This document shows positions 43,517 to 55,178 of a DNA stretch of 64,000 bases, piece by piece (the stretch's first letter is position 1; every line of letters begins with the position of its first letter). A program made the position numbers and the translations under genes. The notes below the pieces were generated by a model. It saw only the letters and a list, made by a program, of their open reading frames with translations, was not told the origin of the DNA and did no database searches. Source of the DNA: Aspidapion aeneum (Eukaryota; Arthropoda; Insecta; Coleoptera; Brentidae); assembly GCA_963576565.1 (NCBI GenBank), contig OY755045.1, positions 37,654,667 through 37,718,666 on the forward strand, given 5' to 3'.

Positions 43517-44890
43517 CTAACAATCATCTTTTGTCAGGTTTTTTTGACTCATTAATCTTTGGATTGACTGTTGCCATTCCAGTTTAGGATGCCCTCTTTT
43601 TCTGCGCCCTATTGGTTGCCATTCTAGGATCTGCTTTGGTAATCTTTCGTCGTTCATCCGTTGTACATGGCCGTACCATATCAGTTGTCTATTAGTGATG
43701 TCATTCGTTATGCTTCGCTCGATTCCCATTCTTCCTTTTATGATCTCATTTCTTATTTGATAATATGTTCTAGATATTCTTATTTTGTATTTTTCTGTTA
43801 CTCGACAAGTCTCTATTCCATACAACAGCTTGCTTTTCACCATTGTTTCATATACGTTAAATTTTACATTCTTTTTTATCTCTTTGCTCCACAAAATACT
43901 GTTAAGACATCCATTAACCTTTTTTACTTATACTATTCTTTTTTCCAGTTCTTTACAGTTTGTTTCTATCTTAACAAATGTTACACTCAAGTATACATAC
44001 TCATTGCATGGAGAGATTGTTTGTCCATTATCCAGTTCTCCCTTGAATTGTTTCCAATACATAAGTACTGTATCTTGTCCACATTCACTGTTAACCACCA
44101 CTTTTGGTATTCTTCCTTTAACTTTCTCATCATATGCTCCATGTCTTCTTTAGCATTAGCTACAATTACTTGTTCGTCAGAAAACTGTAGTGTGTATATG
44201 GTAAATCGGTCGTTAAATTGAATTCCCATGCCGTGTACTTTACGTTTCCAGTCTTTTACAGCTACTGCGATATATATTTTAAAAAGAGGTGGAGAGATAC
44301 AACATCCCTGTCTTAAGCCTTTTGTTACCAAGAATTGTTTTGAAAGTCGATTTCCAATTTTAATTTTAGATTTTAACCCTTCGTATAGTTCTTTTATCGC
44401 TTTTATGTATGTATGATTGATATTGTTTGTTCTAACACTGTCCATAATTTTTCTACTGGAACGGTCACCACAAAGGTAACAGGAGTCTCTATATTTCTTG
44501 CACTCCTTTTTCTCAATTACTTGTTTAAGATAAAAAACATTTTTACTACCAGATCTACCTGCACGAAACCCACTTTGCTCTTCTTCTTCTTCTTGTTCAT
44601 GAAAATCATTCTCTATTAGATCTCTAAGAATCCTACCGTACAATCTACTTAGGGTACTGGTTACTGAAATTCCTCTGTAATTGTTGCAATCCAGCTTGTT
44701 TCCTTTTTTATGTATTGAGGATATGAATGCTATTTTCCAATCATCAGGTACTGGATGTCCGTTTATGCATTGATTGATAATAATATGTAAGATTTTCTAG
44801 TAGTGTCTCTGATCCATATTTGAGCATTTCAGCGTATACTGTACCAACCCCATTATTTGTGTTGCTGTTTTTGGCGTTCAGCATTACCTA
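43517..44890 (-). pseudogene. Decayed LINE reverse transcriptase (third family)
   Basis: On the minus strand, in order: PVPDDWKIAFISSIHKKG, NYRGISVTSTLSRLYGR, QSGFRAGRS, a damaged motif A, KGLRQGCCISPPLF (motif B), QFSDEQVIVA where the catalytic FADD has become FSDE, then a C-terminal region with WYGHVQRMNDERLPKQILEW and GRRKRGHP. At least two frame breaks and the lost catalytic Asp show it is inactive. It resembles jockey-like endonuclease-reverse transcriptase elements of insects; the exact clade is not clear. Confidence 0.82.
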
Positions 44891-45111
44891 AAAAAATTTT
44901 GCCTGTTTTAAAACCTAAAATAAACTAATTAAAAACCAAAATTATTTAGTCGTATGTATACAAGGTATAAAAAAAATAGAAATTTTGCTGAAGCATTTTT
45001 GGCAATATTGAAAATTGTTAATAGTAAAAGTTAATCACATATTATTAGAGTTAGTTTTTTTTACACTCGTGATCGTGTTGAGTAAAAAAAAGTTTTTATT
45101 TGACACTCAAT

Positions 45112-45118
45112 AAAAAAA
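45112..45118 (-). terminator. RNA polymerase III terminator of tRNA-Ala
   Basis: A run of seven T on the minus strand, six bases beyond the tRNA 3-prime end. This is the expected Pol III stop signal and supports a functional gene. Confidence 0.85.
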
Positions 45119-45124
45119 GTTTTC

Positions 45125-45197
45125 TGGAGGCGCCGGGTATCGATCCCGGTACCTCTCGCATGCTAAGCGAGCGCTCTACCATCTGAGCTACGCCCCC
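45125..45197 (-). tRNA. tRNA-Ala (anticodon AGC)
   Basis: A 73-base cloverleaf without introns. The acceptor 5-prime strand GGGGGCG pairs with CGCCTCC and keeps the G3-U70 wobble pair that identifies alanine tRNAs; the discriminator base is A73. The D arm contains the A box (TAGCTCAGATGG). The anticodon loop CTTAGCATG carries AGC. The T arm CCGGGATCGATACCCGG is the form I recall for insect tRNA-Ala. It is followed by a T7 terminator. It lies alone between decayed transposons; I see no sign that it is part of a SINE. Confidence 0.95.
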
Positions 45198-45356
45198 TGA
45201 TATATATTTATAAAAATAAACCACTTGCCAAAACAAATCGAAGTACTTGATCCACTTTTAAAAACCAGTTCAAAAACACATTCGGATACCTGACACTTTA
45301 AATTAAAAATAATAATAACAAATTTAAGGTGTGTTTTAAAACAATAATTTTTATAG

Positions 45357-45528
45357 CATGGGCGCACCCAGGGGGGGGGGGGGGGCTGGTGCCCGGCCCC
45401 CCCCCCCAAGCTTAAGATTTTTGTATATTTTTTCCACATATTTCGTGAATAAACATAAAAAATAGCATGAAATACGACATCATAAGGCCTCGGGCCCCCC
45501 CCAAGACATATTCCTGGGTGCGCTACTG
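45357..45528. mobile_element. Short GC-rich MITE
   Basis: The ends are inverted: ATGGGCGCACCCAG at the left and CTGGGTGCGCTACTG at the right. Long G and C runs sit inside each end and an AT-rich centre lies between. Reduced copies or single ends occur at 46187-46262, 50539-50655, about 53921-53965 and about 55790-55842. Confidence 0.8.
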
Positions 45529-46186
45529 TTTATAGTAAGGATTTCTTTTTGTAGGTCGGAACGATTATAAATATAAAAAAAATAGGTGGCAAAACAAAGT
45601 TACCTACAAAGACCATTTATTTTATAGATCAGAAAGCTCTTTCTTAGTCCCCTTTACCCGTGAATAGAATGTATAAAAAATCATTAAAATGTCTTTTAAT
45701 TCATTGATTTCTTATGAATAGACCACTGCGAAAAATTTTAAACGTTTAGAGACTTGACGCCGGATTTTTTTTTGTGGGTGTGTATATTTTGCCTTTCGGC
45801 ATTTCTCATTTTTTGACGGTTTATACTTTCTGCAAGTATCTTTTATCTATCATTACTTTGTAGTTGTTTGCAATCTTTTGTATTTCGACATATTCCATTT
45901 TAGATCTTGTATATTATAATTGTTTTATTTAATCTTTGTTTGTTTGTTACTCGAAGGAAACACTATTTATGTAATTATTTTTTGGGCGGGGATAATTATG
46001 CGGTTAGCCTGTTATTTATTAACTTAAAGTCCATATTTTTTTCTAGGGAATGGGTAATTACGATGCCCCCCCCCCCCTTGCTTTCAAATCCGCGCATTTT
46101 AATTATCTAGATATACTATCTACAAAATATTTAAGATTTTGAACCTAAAGGGGCTATTTAACCCAATTAGTTATTTAGTTCTTCTG

Positions 46187-46262
46187 CATGGGCGCACCCA
46201 TGGGGGGCCTTGGGGCCCGGTTCCCGCCAAGAGGCCTCGACATGTTCCTGGGTGCGCCACTG
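46187..46262. mobile_element. GC-rich MITE, internally deleted
   Basis: It keeps both ends (GGGCGCACCCATGG and CCTGGGTGCGCCACTG) but has lost the AT-rich centre of the 45357 copy. Confidence 0.75.
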
Positions 46263-46269
46263 TCTTCTG

Positions 46270-48670
46270 TCTTCACATTAGGAAATAAATTTAATATTCT
46301 TGGCAATAAATTCGAGATTAGAGTTTTACGCCTCTGCAATAAAAACGGAAGCATTATAATTTATAACAAAATATATACAAAATTCAATTTTTTCCCTTGC
46401 TTTATCCTCGCAGTTAGTAAGGCTATTTTTGCTTAATGCCTGCTTTTGCTACCAACACAGATTACTTACATAAACTACAGCAGACAAACTCGTACAAATA
46501 ATATCTACTGACTTACTTAACTTAGTGCAGGGCTATCAAAATGGACGGGCCACGATCTACCACTTTGTTGGCGTCACAGCGAAGGCTGAATTTCTTTTTG
46601 ATGGTCACGTCACGCCACAGCTGATTGTCTTTAAAAAATTGAAGTTGGAATGACGGTACATGAATATTTGATTTCTTTTTTAAATAAAGTCGGTTTTGAG
46701 ATTGTTTTTACCACATTTTTGCAAAACAATTTTTATTAAATGTATAGTAATCCTTAATTTTTCATTAGCTCAGAAAAAATTAAATTTAAAGCAGAAGCGA
46801 ATGTGTTCGTTTCTGCGTGGAAAGTAGTCGGCTCAGTTTCACTTATTTGTTCATATTCGGTACACTTTTAAAACTTAATATAGTTATTGATATGTGTTTG
46901 CAAAAATTACAACATCAAAAAATATTTTTTTTTGTATTGTAATTTTGTTTTAAAAAGATGAACTTTAGTGTAAATAAATAGATCCTTGACGGATCTGATA
47001 CCTTCCTAGCTAACATATTAGCACACTTTTAGTGAATTCCATGATATATTAGCCTTGAAAATAGTTTTTTATAAATATCTCAGAAACGAAACCTCATACA
47101 AAGTTTTAATACACAAATTATTAAGAAAAGTTTGATCTACTATATTCCAACTTGCAAATTGATGCGACGCTCCGTTAAAAAGTTAGCATTTGAACAAAAA
47201 AAAAATTGTCAAAAATTTGTCAATGTCGTTAATAGATTTTGACCAAAAATCAGCTTATTACACTGTCGAACAATATTTTACCTGAAAATTTTATGAAAAT
47301 CGGTTCAGCGGTTTAGGAGCTATCATGTTACGGACAGACATACAAACACATGTTACTTTTACATAAGTTTACATTTATAGGGGAGGGACGTTAATTAAAA
47401 TTTTGGGGTTTTTTGATTTTGTTCATCATAATTTCTATCAGTTTGCCAAATTTTAGCTTTGTGGCATGTCTGAAAGTACAGTAGAATTTTTATGATCTAT
47501 ACATGAGTTTAAAATTGCGTATAACTAATTTAGTACTTTATGGAAGTCCACTTGGAAGGATTGTTAACTCTATAAAGATCTACGACTGTGCAAAGTTTCA
47601 GTTTCGTAGCTCATTCCGAAGTAGAGTTTTAGATAGGTCAAATATGGGCTGAAATGTTTCAAGAAAAGGTAGTACAGCAGTTTGCGCGAACTTGGCGGGG
47701 TAGTACCGTGCCTCTAGAAAAATATTAAAAACCCTTACAATTTAAGGGAAAACATTGGTTAAACCTTCAACCAAAATGTAGACCAGTCGCCATTTCGTAA
47801 ATTTAGAAATCCCTCATCTCACTCTTTTCTCTCTTGGTTTGGAGAATTATAATTAAGGTTTGTCTCCAGTCTGTAGGAATCCAGTTTCTATCCCAAAAAT
47901 GTTTTAGGTCTAATTTTAAAAGATTACTTTAAGATTTTGGTTGAAGAGGCATTATGTAACTCCAAAAAAGTTGATCTGTATTTCTAGTACAATTACTTGT
48001 TTTGTTTATAAGCTTGTTGCTATTAGTTCCTTAATTCTTCACCTAACATTGCTTCAAAATAAATTTGCGATATTCTCTTTCTGATGTAAGAGTTATTATT
48101 ATTTTTTTATATTGAACAATCTCTAAATGCGGATTTCCACCAAACGGAAAAAACCACAACAAAACAGCAACTGTGTTTTGTCTGTGTTTTTGTAAACAGC
48201 AAAAACAGCAACCAACTATTCCGTTCGCCATTTTTTTTTTTGGTTAAAACATTTTAGAACAAAACACGCGACTCAACCAAGTTTTTGTTAATATTTTAAA
48301 AAAATGAAACTAGTCGCGAGCGAGTTTGTTTAGGCCTTAAGGAAACTAACACAGTTGGAGTTAACTCAACCTTGATAAAATACCAGCATGTAGTATTTTT
48401 CTAAGTGAAGCTGCTTGACATTTTTCTTAAGCTATGTTCGTTATATTGTTTTCCGGCATCTCGCAACTTTAATAATATAATTTTTAATGTAACAACTCCC
48501 GAGTTTTATAGCGTCGTTTATCAAAAATATTGTGTTGCGCGATAAAAAATTGTTCGAGTAATTCGGCTTTGCTTGTAATATTTAATGCTTTTACAACAAG
48601 AAAGCAAAGCGTTATTTTTTTTTAAATTTTAAGTAAAAAGTTTGTAAAAATATAAAATTATATTTCAGTA
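46270..48670. other. No recognised gene; dispersed repeat pieces
   Basis: 46981-47100 is the second copy of the repeat at 31055. About 47229-47316 matches about 57091-57175 in inverted orientation (CAGTGTCGAAC and CCAAAATCAGCT blocks). No frame with a domain was found. Confidence 0.45.
47229..47316 (+). repeat. Dispersed repeat, inverted relative to 57091-57175
   Basis: The blocks GACCAAAAATCAGCT, CACTGTCGAACAATATTTT and ATCGGTTCAGCGG match the complement of the 57.1 kb segment. The wording (a gene-like CGGTT-CAGCGGTT box followed by ACAGACATAC) is common in insect mobile elements, but no ends are visible. Confidence 0.55.
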
Positions 48671-48678
48671 TTTAGGTG

Positions 48679-48873
48679 CAATCCATACTATACGTACCGG
48701 TACCGTTGAACTCAATGGACGTATTCACACTACACCCTTTACGGCGCCGTTACGGTGTAGTGTGAATGCGTCCATTAGTTCATTGCTTTTAATGCAAGAA
48801 CGTTTAACGTGTCGTTGACAGTACGTCACGGGACGGTGACGTGGCTTGCTGGTACGTATAGTATGAATCTTGC
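48679..48873. mobile_element. Palindromic MITE
   Basis: Outer arms GCAA..ATACTATACGTACC and GGTACGTATAGTAT..TTGC, and inner arms GTATTCACACTACACC and GGTGTAGTGTGAATGC around a CGGCGCCG centre. Nearly the whole element folds on itself. No target duplication could be fixed. Confidence 0.75.
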
Positions 48874-49392
48874 TTGCCTTTGTTTTACACCAACCAGTGC
48901 CAATGTAAAATGGTTGCTGAAAGATACGGATAACTTTAACAGGAACATAAAAGGTTGGTAGTCATCATAGCAATTCTAATGTTGGTAGCAGTTGCTTGAA
49001 TAATTTATATCGAGAAACATACAGAATCGATGTATATTTAATATGAGATCTGAAAATTCTGAAGTTACAAAAATAATGATTTTGTTTTTAAATTATATTC
49101 AAAATTGCCTTTAATAACAGCAGGTGCTAGAATTTCAGTGCAGTCCAGATTGTGGATAACATTCCAGTAGCTTCCGTAAATTTTTAAAAAGTAATAAAAA
49201 ACCTTATAAAAAATTTTTGCAATTTTCAAAAAAACAGGTTATAGTTTTTTTTGACAAATAAAATTGCTCTTATAACTGATCAGTAGCGTTCATAAATGTG
49301 GGACAAAAATCTATTGAATTTATATTTGAATAAATTGTATTTTTTAATGATTTGTAAATTAATTTGAATATAAAAGGAATTGGTCAAGATTA

Positions 49393-49922
49393 CAAGTAAC
49401 TAGAGGTGTTGAAAAAGTAACTATCTATTCGTTACTCGCGTACTCGTTACTTGACAAATAACGAAGTAGCGAATACCGATCCGAAAATTAAATAATTACT
49501 TTCGTTAGTTTGATTCATTCCTAATTATTTTAAGTAGTATCTGCAATCTACATAGTATACAGAATGTATTTTTTTATTTTTGTTTTATTTGTCTAAGATT
49601 GTTATTTTTGTCTATATTTTTATTTACTTTTAGATTTTAATTTATTTCTTTGTTTGTAAGGCATTAGATTTTTAAAACAAAGTTGTACACAGAACAATTC
49701 CTACGTAATTCGTACTTTTATTTTTTTAATTGTAGCCAAGTAAATGATCTTGGAATTAACGACAGTCCGAGAATTTTGCACTAATTGTATGATTGAATTG
49801 AATACAGTTACAGTAACCAAAGTAACGATAGTAACGAATATACAAAATGACTACTTAGTAGTCGAGTAACGATTATTAACGAGTATTCAAAAGTAACGAA
49901 AATCAACACCTCTACAAGTAAC
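49393..49922. mobile_element. Non-autonomous hAT element with 8-bp target duplication
   Basis: The element proper is 49401-49914 (514 bp) and begins TAGAGGTGTTG and ends CAACACCTCTA. The flanking 8-bp repeats are identical (CAAGTAAC at 49393-49400 and 49915-49922), the hallmark of hAT insertion. Subterminal GTAACGA-type repeats near both ends would be transposase-binding sites. It has no coding frame and needs an outside hAT transposase. The perfect duplication suggests fairly recent movement. Confidence 0.93.
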
Positions 49923-50538
49923 ATTTCAGAGGCGTCCTTAATCTATTAATTATATGTATATTTTTTTAAATTTTAGGTGACTACTAACGGTGCTGATATT
50001 TAATCATTTGTTGTCTTTGTCACTTATATTTTGCACATTTCTAATATTTTTATAGACCGTCTGCCTGTCTGTTGACTAATAAAAACAGAAAAATTAAACC
50101 AGCAAAACACTTATTAAAATTAAAACCGATTATTATTAATTAATTTTGAATATTTATTGGACGGGAATTTTTGAGGTGCGGCCGCTGCGCTAAACCCAAC
50201 CCCACTTTGCAGTCGACCTAAAATATAACTCTTTGTTTTCTAATAACTTTAATTGGTTCTAATAGCGCCATAACTAACCCTTTATTTATCGAGTTTCACT
50301 TTTGGGCTTGGCTGGACAAATATTAAGTTTTGTTAGTTCGTTAATTCAGGGAAATTTCTTAAATCAACATATACAGGCTGTTCCAAGTTAAGAGTATATC
50401 CTATCATTTTGTTATTATTAAAGATACATAATAGTTTAAATTAGCCAACTTACAGCATTTTGAAGTCATTGAAAGATATGCGTGATTCCACGAAGAGTAA
50501 ACAAAAATGAACAAAATGTTTTTCGTTATAACTTTTGA

Positions 50539-50655
50539 CATGGGCGCACCCAGTCCGTAGCCCCTCCCCAAGCCTAAATTTTTTTTAGATATTTTTCACA
50601 TATTTTATGACTGAAAAGACAAAATATGAAATATGCCATCAGGAGGCCTTGCCAA
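50539..50655. mobile_element. GC-rich MITE, right end missing
   Basis: It starts CATGGGCGCACCCAG and follows the 45357 copy through the AT-rich centre to AGGCCTTGCC, then stops matching. Confidence 0.65.
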
Positions 50656-52309
50656 TCATGTCTGCTTTAATTTCCTTCTAAATTTATTACTGCTAAGCCG
50701 ATTTTATTTCTCTTAAAGTCCATAATCGAAATTTGCTGTCCTCTTAAAATTTAAGATGGCGGAAAAAGAAAAATACTGAGTTTTTGTGGAATCACTTATC
50801 TAGACCGGTGTAAATAACTTTTGGAAGGAATAAATTAATATATCAAAAACATAAGATATCGAAAAAAGCTGCAATTAAAAGATGTACAACGTTTGTATCA
50901 ACCATTTTTTACATAACCTTACATTTTCTGAGAAAAATCGTTTTTTCTGTTTTTGATTTATCTCTCCTGCATTTTTTTTTGTTTTTCACAAAATTTGATG
51001 AAACCTGTTGGTTTTACATTGGAAAAAGTAACATTTATTGTCCAACCAGAACAAAATGAGGCGCAAAAGAGATGGCTCAACTCAACCTCCCTCTGTTTAC
51101 AGCACTTTGGTCGTACTGGGTGGTCTTAATTTTTTGCAAATTTACCATGAACAAAATTTTATTATTACAAGACAAAACGGTACTCATCTGGTACGTTTAA
51201 AGAAATCGAATCCGGCCCGTTCATAATTCACACTATTTTATTGGGCTTCTATTATTATCGCTGGGCTCAAACAGGCTAGGCACATTTCTATGCCAATAAA
51301 AAGAAACAATTGCGTACGTATCATTTACTGTTTTTTATTTTTTTAATAAAACTATGTGGTTTCAATTTCAAAGATATAACGAATGGTTTTGGATGTTTGC
51401 AATTTTTAGAAAGTTGGTATTTTTTTAGGTTTCTAGATTCGTACGCACCTACCTAATGAAATAGGTAGGTACCTATATAGTCAGATCATATCATTTTAAA
51501 AGGCTTTCCGTTTTCGGTCTAGAAGCAAATTATATTACTTTTTGGCAACAGACCATTTCCCCCTAATTTGACACCGCCGAATTCCCAAAAACCTGTTTTT
51601 TTTTTCAGTTTTATGCAATTTTCTCGAAAACTAATCTTTTTATCAAAAATTGCAAGAACAGTTTTTTGTGGAGAATAAAATTCCCTTTCCAACGATGTAA
51701 AAACATGTTTATTATAGGTTTTTCAAAATTTTCTCAAAAACTACACTTTTTAGGAAAAACTATGTGGTATACTTTATTGTAGAACATAACATTTTCTTTT
51801 AAAAACTTTATTAAAATGTCGGGTGTTGCCATATTTAAGGCTTCAGGAGCGTACTAATATAAACTTATTTTCAAAAATAACTGAAATAATCAGTTTCTCT
51901 TGCATATTTAAATATCTTTTCTAAATAAGATTTTCAGAAAAAAATGTGCCTTTATTCTTTATTAAGGATAAGACAATTTCATTTAAATAATGTATTACAA
52001 AGTGAGGTTAATGTTATGATATTATACCTACTAAAATAAAATGTTTCCAAATTAAAATAAACTGTTTTTTGATTAGATTAGTTATTTTGATTTATCTAAA
52101 TAAGTGCTTTAAAGCAAAAAAACATCGGTGGTTATAAGGGGAGGGGGCATAGGGGCCATGGCCCCCCCTAAGCAAAATTTTTGTGCAGAAAGTAACAGTT
52201 GTAACTTTGACACAGGTGTTTTTGGTTATTTTTTAAGCATATGGAACTAAAAATAAAGTGGTTAATATTATGCAACGGTTTGGGGGGGCATAATCATAAT
52301 TAGGTACTC

Positions 52310-52470
52310 ATACTTTCGACCTTTTGAACTTTCGACCTTTTACTTTTTGATCTTTTGTACTTTCGACCTTTTGTAATTTCGACCTTTTGTATTTTCGACC
52401 TTTTGTGCTTTCGACCTTATTTTTTCGACCTTTTGTACTTTCCACCTTTTGTACTTTCGACCTTTTATCC
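52310..52470. repeat. Minisatellite, unit about 16-18 bp
   Basis: About nine variants of TTTCGACCTTTTGTAC in tandem. It has no coding meaning. Confidence 0.92.
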
Positions 52471-52539
52471 GCCGCTCTTTATTATCCACCGAAAAGCTAA
52501 TAAGACACAAAACTGATTAGTTTGGATTGATCTTAAATA

Positions 52540-53260
52540 ATTTCTTTAAATTAAGAACACCACTGGAGCGGTAAATATAAAATATCTTTCACTTTGTTAT
52601 ACATCGTTTAAAAGAAAATTTTATTGGCTGTCGAAATATAGAACACATTTTTTGATAAAGAGCTTGGTTTTTAAGGAAATTGAATAAAACGTATGAAAAA
52701 CATGTTTTTTTAATGATTTGTTGAAATCACCCCCATTGACGGACGTCACTGGAGAGTTTGCTATAAGTCAAACCCCACCGAGTTTCACATTTTTAAAAAG
52801 GGAATTTCCCTTTCTACAAAAAAGTGTAGAACAAGTTTTTTCATGTTATGCTTAGTTTTTGAGAAAATTAGATAAAACGTGTTACAAATATGGTTTATTT
52901 TCTGTTTTTTCAAAATGAATTTAATTTACGGATGCCCCTGAAGTTCTATTTATAAAACCGATTTAATCATGTTACAAGTCATTTTGAAGGAAATTTTATT
53001 GACTATACCAAAATGTAATACTTGGTTTTCTGTAGATATCTATTAGTTTTTAAAAAAATTAAATAAATCTTGGAAAAAACGTAGGTATCTTTTCAACTTT
53101 TTTTAATTACTTCAATTAACGGACGCCGCTGGAGAGCTTGTTATTAGTCTAACTTTATTAAGTTATACCATGTTGAAAATAGAATTTTATTTTCTACAAT
53201 AAAGTGTATTATACATTTTTCTCTTAGAAGCTTAGTTTTTAAGAAAATTTGAAAAAACCT
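52540..53260. repeat. Four tandem units of about 190 bp
   Basis: The landmark ACGGACGTCACTGGAGAG recurs in variants near 52560, 52738, 52928 and 53119 (spacing about 180-191 bp). Each is followed by a hydrophobic-looking TTTTATT..CTACA..AAGTGTA stretch and a TTAGTTTTTAAGAAAATT box. Confidence 0.8.
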
Positions 53261-53988
53261 CAACCTTTCAGATTTTGGAGGGTCTGGGGCGGTTTTTGGA
53301 GGTTTTTGCAACCATTAAAAAAAAAATATATGTTATTATTTTTTAATTATACAAATATATATTTTAAATGTACACTTGTGACAATTTGGGCTTTCCAGCG
53401 GCAATTTAAAATTCCGCCGCCATTTTGGCCGCCATCTTGAATATCTCAGCCCTTGTCAATATTTCGAGTTGGCAACAGGGATATTCGGATTCAGCGGGGT
53501 CAAAATAGGGGGAATTGCCCATTTGCCAAAAAGTAATATAAAATGCTTCTAGAAAGTGGATTTTCCAGAATCTTGCCTGAACTAATTTAATATAAGTATA
53601 AAAGTTTTGAAAAAATATTTAATTTTAAGGAAAATAAGGTATGGAGTTTTCCAGCAAAAAAATATAAAATTAATACCTAATAATGATGAACTAAAAAATT
53701 ATAGCACGCCACTGGACAGAGAAAGATAGCGCTAATTGAAGCCATCTCTTTTGCGCCTCATTTTATTCTGGCCGGGCAATATCTTTTTTTTAAGCAAATA
53801 AATTATCCATGAAATAATTGATCGGTTGAACATTACGTTATAATTAAGCGATCATGCAACTTAAGAAAACAGGCCATCTTCGGCTGCCGCAATTATACAT
53901 AACAATGTCGATTATCTTGCAGTAGCGCACCCAGGAATAAGTGTGGGGCGCCGCAACCCCATTATGCCGTATTTTGTTAGCTTAGTTT

Positions 53989-54641
53989 TAGCTCACGCAT
54001 ATACTATACTATAGTAGTGTGAGCTATGGTGATCCTAATTTTTTCGAGAAAATAAAAGTTGCTCCGATTTCAAAATTTTATATATATCTTTGCGTTTCAG
54101 ACGATTTTGAAACTTTTTTGTCGCTCTGTCTGTCTGTCTGTATGTCTGTCTGTAACGACCAACGCGCATAACTCAGAAACTGCTTGCCGGATTTCAATGA
54201 AATTTGGTACCTAGGCTGGGTCTTTAAAAATGAACAAAATCAAATGAACACAAGCCAAATAAAGGGGGGGGGGGTAGACTTAAGTTTATGTAAAAATATG
54301 GCGTGTGTGATATCAAACGAAAGGTAATTGAGTCTGGAGTTAAACAAAATACATTTTAGTTTAAAAAAAAGGATTTGAGGTAGATTTCAAAAATTAGAGT
54401 TACGTAAAAAGTTGAGTCCGGAGTTAAACGAAATACATTTTAGTTTATGTTTTTTTAAGGGTGGGGGTATATTTCAAAAACTTGAGTTTAGGTCAAAACA
54501 TGGCTTGTGTCGTATCAAACGAAAGGTAATTTAGTCTGGAGTTGAATAAAATATATTTCAGTTTTTAGTTATATTAGCTCACACGTACACTATAACTGTA
54601 GTAGCTAGTGTGAGCTTAGGGGCCCATATATTGGCAGAGTA
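53989..54641 (+). mobile_element. HINE-type non-autonomous Helentron, uninterrupted
   Basis: 653 bp: 5-prime hairpin (AGCTCACGC...GTGTGAGCT), the CCTAATTTTTTCGAGAAAA block, CTGT microsatellite, ACGCGCATAACTCAGAAACT, about three diverged 90-bp repeats with GATATCAAACGAAAGGTAAT, a 3-prime hairpin (AGCTCACACGTACACTATAA...), and the terminus GGGGCCCATATATTGGCAGAGTA (printed here in parts: GGGGCCCATA, then TATTGGCAGAGTA) before a T run. It shares 5-prime and 3-prime regions with the 7.5-17.1 kb Helentron and so is a probable partner. It gives the empty-site reference for the LINE insertion at 25.86 kb. Confidence 0.85.
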
Positions 54642-54979
54642 TTTTATTGGTGTGAATTATGCTTTCGTATTAACAAAAGTCAAAAGTAAAGAAAAATGTC
54701 TTACAAAAGGTATCTTACAAAGTACTATAATCTATGTAAATGTTTGAATTTTTTTTAAACTGTAAATAAGTAAAAAACTTTTTAAAATAATCGCAAAGGA
54801 CACTTACAGGGTGTCCCACCAAAGGCAACTAAATTAAAATCATTTAAAAGTAACAACCAAAATTTACAAATAAAAGTAGATAATGAAAAAACACTAAAAA
54901 CGCTGTTTAAAAAATAATAAATTTTTAACCAGGGCACCACAGTAAATAAAAAACAAACAAAAAACACAAAAGATAAATT

Positions 54980-55130
54980 AACATTAAAAAGAAAAAAAAT
55001 ATATTTGAGGTTCCTTTAAAGTTTTTGTAATCCAGTTCCTTTATTTTAATCCAGATGTTTTCTTTTGGTTTAAGATTAAAAATCACCCGGTCAGTTTTAC
55101 TTTCATTCAAGCTTAACTTATTGACCAAAA
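54980..55130 (-). pseudogene. Small reverse transcriptase relic
   Basis: The minus-strand frame gives LVNKLSLNESKTDRVIFNL, matching the N-x-L-x-LN-x-x-KT motif downstream of the catalytic ADD in non-LTR reverse transcriptases. Only about 45 codons are left, and poly(T)/A-rich DNA follows. A TACAGGGTGTCCC MITE-like end lies close by at 54807. Confidence 0.4.
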
Positions 55131-55178
55131 ATCAGTATTTTACGAAAAAAAAAAGGATTCTGCAGCCAATTACACATA

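Larger units (their letters stand above)
51030..53800. mobile_element. Large inverted-repeat element with satellite core
   Basis: Left 51035-51085 (AAAATGAGGCGCAAAAGAGA) is the inverse of right 53740-53790, and left 51525-51590 (AAGTAATATAA region, TTTCCCCCTAATTTGAC) is the inverse of 53480-53560. Between lie the satellite units at 52540-53260 (with more diverged ones at about 51590-51850) and a minisatellite at 52310-52470. No transposase is visible. The ends are not sharply defined, so this could also be an inverted duplication rather than a transposon. Confidence 0.55.

Noticed and set aside
43661..44221. 186-codon plus-strand frame
   Set aside because: It is antisense to the LINE reverse transcriptase relic and has no recognisable domain.
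45125..45197. tRNA-derived SINE
   Set aside because: The tRNA is complete, keeps all identity positions and ends at a Pol III terminator with no SINE body or tail.
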